Assembly: GCA_035499355.1 (NCBI GenBank)
Contig: DATJYZ010000349.1
Coordinates: 1-8,014 of the forward strand
Length of the DNA stretch: 8,014 bases
From: JAEUPI01 sp035499355
GTDB taxonomy: Bacteria; Pseudomonadota; Gammaproteobacteria; Burkholderiales; Burkholderiaceae_C
Direction: 5' to 3'
Shown here: positions 5,455-8,014 of the stretch, in pieces
Numbering within the stretch: the first letter of the stretch is position 1
Layout of the letters: every line of letters begins with the position of its first letter
Notes under the pieces: model-generated
What the model saw: only the letters and a program-made list of their open reading frames with translations
What the model was told of the DNA's origin: nothing
Database searches by the model: none
Translations under genes and position numbers: made by a program

Positions 5455-7367
5455 GGCGAGCGCTGGGCGCGCGCGGCAAAGCGCGCCGCGTCGACTGCGT
5501 CGAGCAGCCCGCTGCCGATCGGCAGCGGGGTGCCGGTGATGATCGCCGCGACCACCTCGCCCGCCAGCGCCGCCTGGCTGAGGCCGCGTGAACCCAGCGC
5601 CGTCACCACCTGCAGGCCTGCACGCCGCGCGATGAAGCGCGCTTGCTCCTGACGTGGCGCGCCGTCGCGCTGCCGCGCGGGCAGCGGCACGCCGCCGAGC
5701 AGCGGCAGGCGGTCGCGTGCGTGCAGCCGCCACGCGACGCGGCCGTCGAGCACTGTCTCGTCGGGCAGCCACGGCCGTCCGCTCAGGCGCTGCAGCGCCG
5801 CCAGGTTGCGCTCGTGGTCGGCCGACCGCGGCTGCGACTCCGGGTCGTCGAGGTCGTTGGTGGCGCCGCACAGCAGTCGTCCGTCGGGCAGGGCGATCGC
5901 GTAGCCATCGCCGGCGATCGGCAACGCCGGCTGCCAGCCCGATGCCGCCGGCAGCAGCGTCACCTGGCCGCGGCTGCGCAGCAGCGGCCACTGCGCATCG
6001 GGGATCAGCGCATCGACGCCGTCGGCATTGGCGAGCACCACGCGATCGCTCAGTGCCAGCGTGGCGCCGCGGGGATCGAGCAGGCGCCAGCGGCCGTGCG
6101 CGCCGGCATCGATGCGCTCGACGCGCGCGCCGAGCACGACGTCGATCGATGGGTCGTCGAGCCAGGTGCGCACCAGCGAAGCGGGTTCGACCCAGCCACC
6201 GCCCGGATAGAACCAGGCAGGCTGCGCGAGCGCGCACCCCGCGTGCGCACTCGCCTCGACGGCCGACAGCGGCTGCACGTAGCCGGCCGGTAGTCCCTGG
6301 CGATGCACGAGCGCATTCATCGCGGCGACGTCGAGGCTCTGTTCGAGCCGCAACGCACCGTCGAGGCGGCCGACTGCGCGAGCCTGTGCGATCAACGGTG
6401 CGATCGTCGCGTGCGCGTGCAGCGCGGCGGCGCGGAACCAGCGCGTGTGCGGCGAATCGTCGGCGTGCAGCACGCCGTGCAGCAAGCCGGCGGGCTGGCC
6501 CGAACCGCCCTGGGCCACGCCGGGACGCGCATCGAACACGCGGCAACGCGCGCCCAGGCCTGCCAGCGCACGCGCCACCGCCGCGCCGGCCAGCCCCGCG
6601 CCGACGATCGCAACTTCGGCAGAGCCGCCGCCGAAGCGGCGCCCGGGCGCATGCGGCGCGCGGTGATGCGGCTGGTGCTGGGCACGCAGCATGTCGCGCT
6701 TGGCATCGAAGCCTGGCGCGCGCTGGGGCTCGAAGTCGGCCGCTGCGAGCGCGTCGCGCACGACGCGCGCACTGCTCCAGGTGGCTGCCGTCGCAGCGGG
6801 CGCGGCCAGCCGCGCGAGCCGTTGCAGCACGCGCGGCTGCCACATCTCGGGGTTCTTCGCCGGCGCGAATCCGTCGAGGTAGAAGGCATCGACCTCGGCC
6901 AGCCACTGGGGCAACCAGGTGGCGATGTCGCCCAGCGCGAGCAGCAGGTGCACGCGGCCGCGCGCGAAGTCGCGGCGATGCAGGTCGGGCGTCGGTACCG
7001 GCCATGCGTCGACCAACGCCCGCGCCAGCGACGGCTCTTCGCTGTGGGCGTGTGCGCGCCGCAGATCGGCGGCCGTCAACGGATGCCGCTCGACCGACAG
7101 GAACCAGAGGTGCCCGCAGCGCCGCGGGTCGTCGCGCCACGCGGCCCAGGTGGCGAGGAAGTTGTTGCCGAGACCGAACCCGGTCTCGAGGATCACGAAA
7201 TGGTCGCGCCCGCCCCAGCGCTGCGGCAGCCCGTTGCCGGCCAGGAAGACGTGCCGCGCCTGCGCGAACGCGCCGCCGCGGGCGTGATAGACGTCGTCGT
7301 AGTCGGGTGCGCGCGGTGCGGCCGCATCGCTGAAGTCGACACGGGCCGGCCGCAGCGGATCGCTCAT
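5448..7367 (-). CDS. mnmC: Bifunctional tRNA 5-methylaminomethyl-2-thiouridine synthesis protein
   Basis: MnmC finishes the mnm5s2U modification at wobble position 34 of certain tRNAs. The C-terminal FAD domain removes the carboxymethyl group (cmnm5 to nm5), and the N-terminal SAM-dependent methyltransferase makes mnm5. The 639 residues carry both parts: LETGFGLGNNFLATW (60-74, SAM site) and YLDGFAPAKNPEMW (163-176) in the methyltransferase, then the dinucleotide fold VAIVGAGLAGAAVARALAG (252-270), GGSGQPAGLLHGVLHADD (287-304), and near the end a GDGYAIALPDGRLLCGATND stretch and GSRGLSQAALAGE. The frame extends to 7418, but the ATG at 7367 has a strong AAGGGGG site and gives the usual MSDPLRPARVDF start. 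It probably belongs to one transcript with the DUF3445 gene 73 bases upstream. Slightly shorter than the E. coli protein (668) but complete. Confidence 0.95.
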   Translation of the reverse strand: MSDPLRPARVDFSDAAAPRAPDYDDVYHARGGAFAQARHVFLAGNGLPQRWGGRDHFVILETGFGLGNNFLATWAAWRDDPRRCGHLWFLSVERHPLTAADLRRAHAHSEEPSLARALVDAWPVPTPDLHRRDFARGRVHLLLALGDIATWLPQWLAEVDAFYLDGFAPAKNPEMWQPRVLQRLARLAAPAATAATWSSARVVRDALAAADFEPQRAPGFDAKRDMLRAQHQPHHRAPHAPGRRFGGGSAEVAIVGAGLAGAAVARALAGLGARCRVFDARPGVAQGGSGQPAGLLHGVLHADDSPHTRWFRAAALHAHATIAPLIAQARAVGRLDGALRLEQSLDVAAMNALVHRQGLPAGYVQPLSAVEASAHAGCALAQPAWFYPGGGWVEPASLVRTWLDDPSIDVVLGARVERIDAGAHGRWRLLDPRGATLALSDRVVLANADGVDALIPDAQWPLLRSRGQVTLLPAASGWQPALPIAGDGYAIALPDGRLLCGATNDLDDPESQPRSADHERNLAALQRLSGRPWLPDETVLDGRVAWRLHARDRLPLLGGVPLPARQRDGAPRQEQARFIARRAGLQVVTALGSRGLSQAALAGEVVAAIITGTPLPIGSGLLDAVDAARFAARAQRSPQ

Positions 7368-7371
7368 CGGG

Positions 7372-7378
7372 CCCCCTT
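7372..7378 (-). promoter_or_regulatory. Ribosome binding site of mnmC
   Basis: On the minus strand AAGGGGG (7378 down to 7372) lies 4 bases before the ATG at 7367, with the AAGG core 7 bases away. It fixes the mnmC start against the upstream in-frame start at 7418. Confidence 0.7.
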
Positions 7379-7411
7379 CGCCTCTGCGGTGCCTTGCCGT
7401 CGCAGGGGAGC

Positions 7412-7442
7412 GAGCCATCGCGGGACGGCCCTTCGATGGCTC
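7412..7442. terminator. Strong hairpin between the DUF3445 gene and mnmC
   Basis: GAGCCATCG (7412-7420) and CGATGGCTC (7434-7442) form a perfect nine-base inverted repeat, and GGG/CCC (7422-7424 with 7429-7431) adds an inner stem with a four-base loop. On the minus strand the stem begins inside the TGA stop of the DUF3445 gene (7441-7443), so a terminating ribosome would cover it. No T-run follows, so it may attenuate, terminate with Rho, or protect the upstream message rather than act as a full intrinsic terminator. Confidence 0.45.
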
Positions 7443-8014
7443 ATGGTGCGGCGCGTGCCGCCAGCCAGCGCAGCAGGCGATCGCGCACCGGCGCGAGGCC
7501 GCGGACCTCGAGCGCCGCCGGGCTCATCGAGGCGAGCGCGTCGTGCACCCATGCGGCCTGAGCGGGATCGGACAGCGCGCGCGCCAGCGGCTGCACCTCG
7601 ACATGGATGGTGAACAACGCCTGCCGATGCGCGTCGACGGGAATGAGACTCTGCCGTTCGCTGCGCCACCACGCCTGGGCAGCGAGCGCGTCGCCATCCA
7701 GATGGGCCGGCCATGGCGCGGGATCGACGCGATCCGGGTGCGCGTGCAGGCGAGGGTGGCGCGCGATCGACCACACGAAGCGCTCCCAGCCCTGGCTGCC
7801 AGTCACCAGGTTCGGCAGGTGCGAGGCGGCCCCGGTGATCGGGCGATCGTCGGCCAGCGGCGCAAACGGGCGGCCGACCTTGTGCTCCGGTGCCCAGTGC
7901 GACGGCAACGCCACCGCGAGCCATGGGATCGTGGTGTCGCCGGCGTCGATGATCGCGAAGTCCTCGGCGAATGCCAGCGACAGCAGCACGGCGCGCCGCC
8001 AGGGCGCCGGCAGC
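7441..8014 (-). CDS. DUF3445 / haem-dependent oxidative N-demethylase-like protein (5' end outside window)
   Basis: The 190 visible C-terminal residues resemble the DUF3445 family, whose studied members are haem-containing oxidative N-demethylases (dimethylamine monooxygenase subunit-like). Matching stretches, numbered from the window edge, are LPSHWAPEHKVGRPFAPLAD (36-55), GWERFVWSIARHPRLH (75-90), WWRSERQSLIPV (115-126), FTIHVEVQPLA (134-144) and MSPAALEVRGL (163-173). The GTG at 7987-7989 is not a start: the frame stays open upstream (LPAPWRRA) to the edge, so the gene continues beyond position 8014. The stop is at 7441-7443 and mnmC follows on the same strand 73 bases later. The family call rests on remembered motifs; the real substrate of this protein, and whether it is a demethylase at all, are unknown. 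Confidence 0.68.
   Translation of the reverse strand, partial: LPAPWRRAVLLSLAFAEDFAIIDAGDTTIPWLAVALPSHWAPEHKVGRPFAPLADDRPITGAASHLPNLVTGSQGWERFVWSIARHPRLHAHPDRVDPAPWPAHLDGDALAAQAWWRSERQSLIPVDAHRQALFTIHVEVQPLARALSDPAQAAWVHDALASMSPAALEVRGLAPVRDRLLRWLAARAAP

Noticed and set aside
4669..7140. 823-residue open frame on the minus strand crossing mnmC, rpiA and pyrD
   Set aside because: It is out of frame with mnmC, antisense to rpiA, and its translation is Arg/Ala-rich shadow sequence.
5654..7333. 559-residue Arg-rich open frame on the plus strand
   Set aside because: It lies antisense to mnmC, where both enzyme domains are clearly readable; the composition is typical of a GC shadow frame.
7364..7924. 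186-residue minus-strand frame between mnmC and the window edge
   Set aside because: It overlaps the DUF3445 frame, is Arg/Ala/Pro-rich, and has no motif. The DUF3445 frame carries the recognisable stretches.

Overview
The window is a GC-rich chromosomal segment with strong G/C preference at third codon positions. It carries ordinary housekeeping and catabolic genes. The class 2 (quinone-linked) dihydroorotate dehydrogenase, the fused two-domain MnmC and the style of the intergenic repeat suggest a betaproteobacterium of the order Burkholderiales (Rubrivivax/Leptothrix/Comamonadaceae-like). That placement comes from general resemblance, not from a database search.

Left part, plus strand. Positions 10-1503 hold the two subunits of a succinyl-CoA:3-ketoacid CoA-transferase (scoA, scoB). 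They are separated by an unusually long 156-base spacer filled with a nested-hairpin, REP-like element (about 721-787). Next comes a gamma-glutamyltransferase with a lipoprotein signal (1561-3375). Its reading frame is intact from end to end except for one in-frame amber codon (2047-2049) followed directly by ATG. After it lies a 52-residue, probably coiled-coil small ORF (3467-3625).

Middle. pyrD (minus, 3644-4693) and rpiA (plus, 4792-5454) are divergent around a ~98-base control region. That region contains a perfect CTTCGC/GCGAAG inverted repeat, a plausible -10 box for rpiA, and a four-codon upstream ORF (Met-Pro-Pro-Pro) whose stop overlaps the rpiA start as ATGA.

Right part, minus strand. 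mnmC (5448-7367), the bifunctional tRNA wobble-uridine modification enzyme, converges on rpiA and overlaps its 3' end by 7 bases. Upstream of it on the same strand is the C-terminal part of a DUF3445 / haem-dependent oxidative N-demethylase-like gene running off the window edge. A strong inverted repeat begins in that gene's stop codon, between the two genes.

The genes do not form one pathway: they cover ketone-body/acyl-CoA use, glutathione/gamma-glutamyl metabolism, pyrimidine synthesis, the pentose phosphate pathway and tRNA modification. I found no rRNA, tRNA, CRISPR array, transposase, phage gene or defence system, and nothing that looks like a new multi-gene system. The points most worth checking are the amber-interrupted GGT, the repeat inside the scoA-scoB spacer, the small ORF and the rpiA leader.
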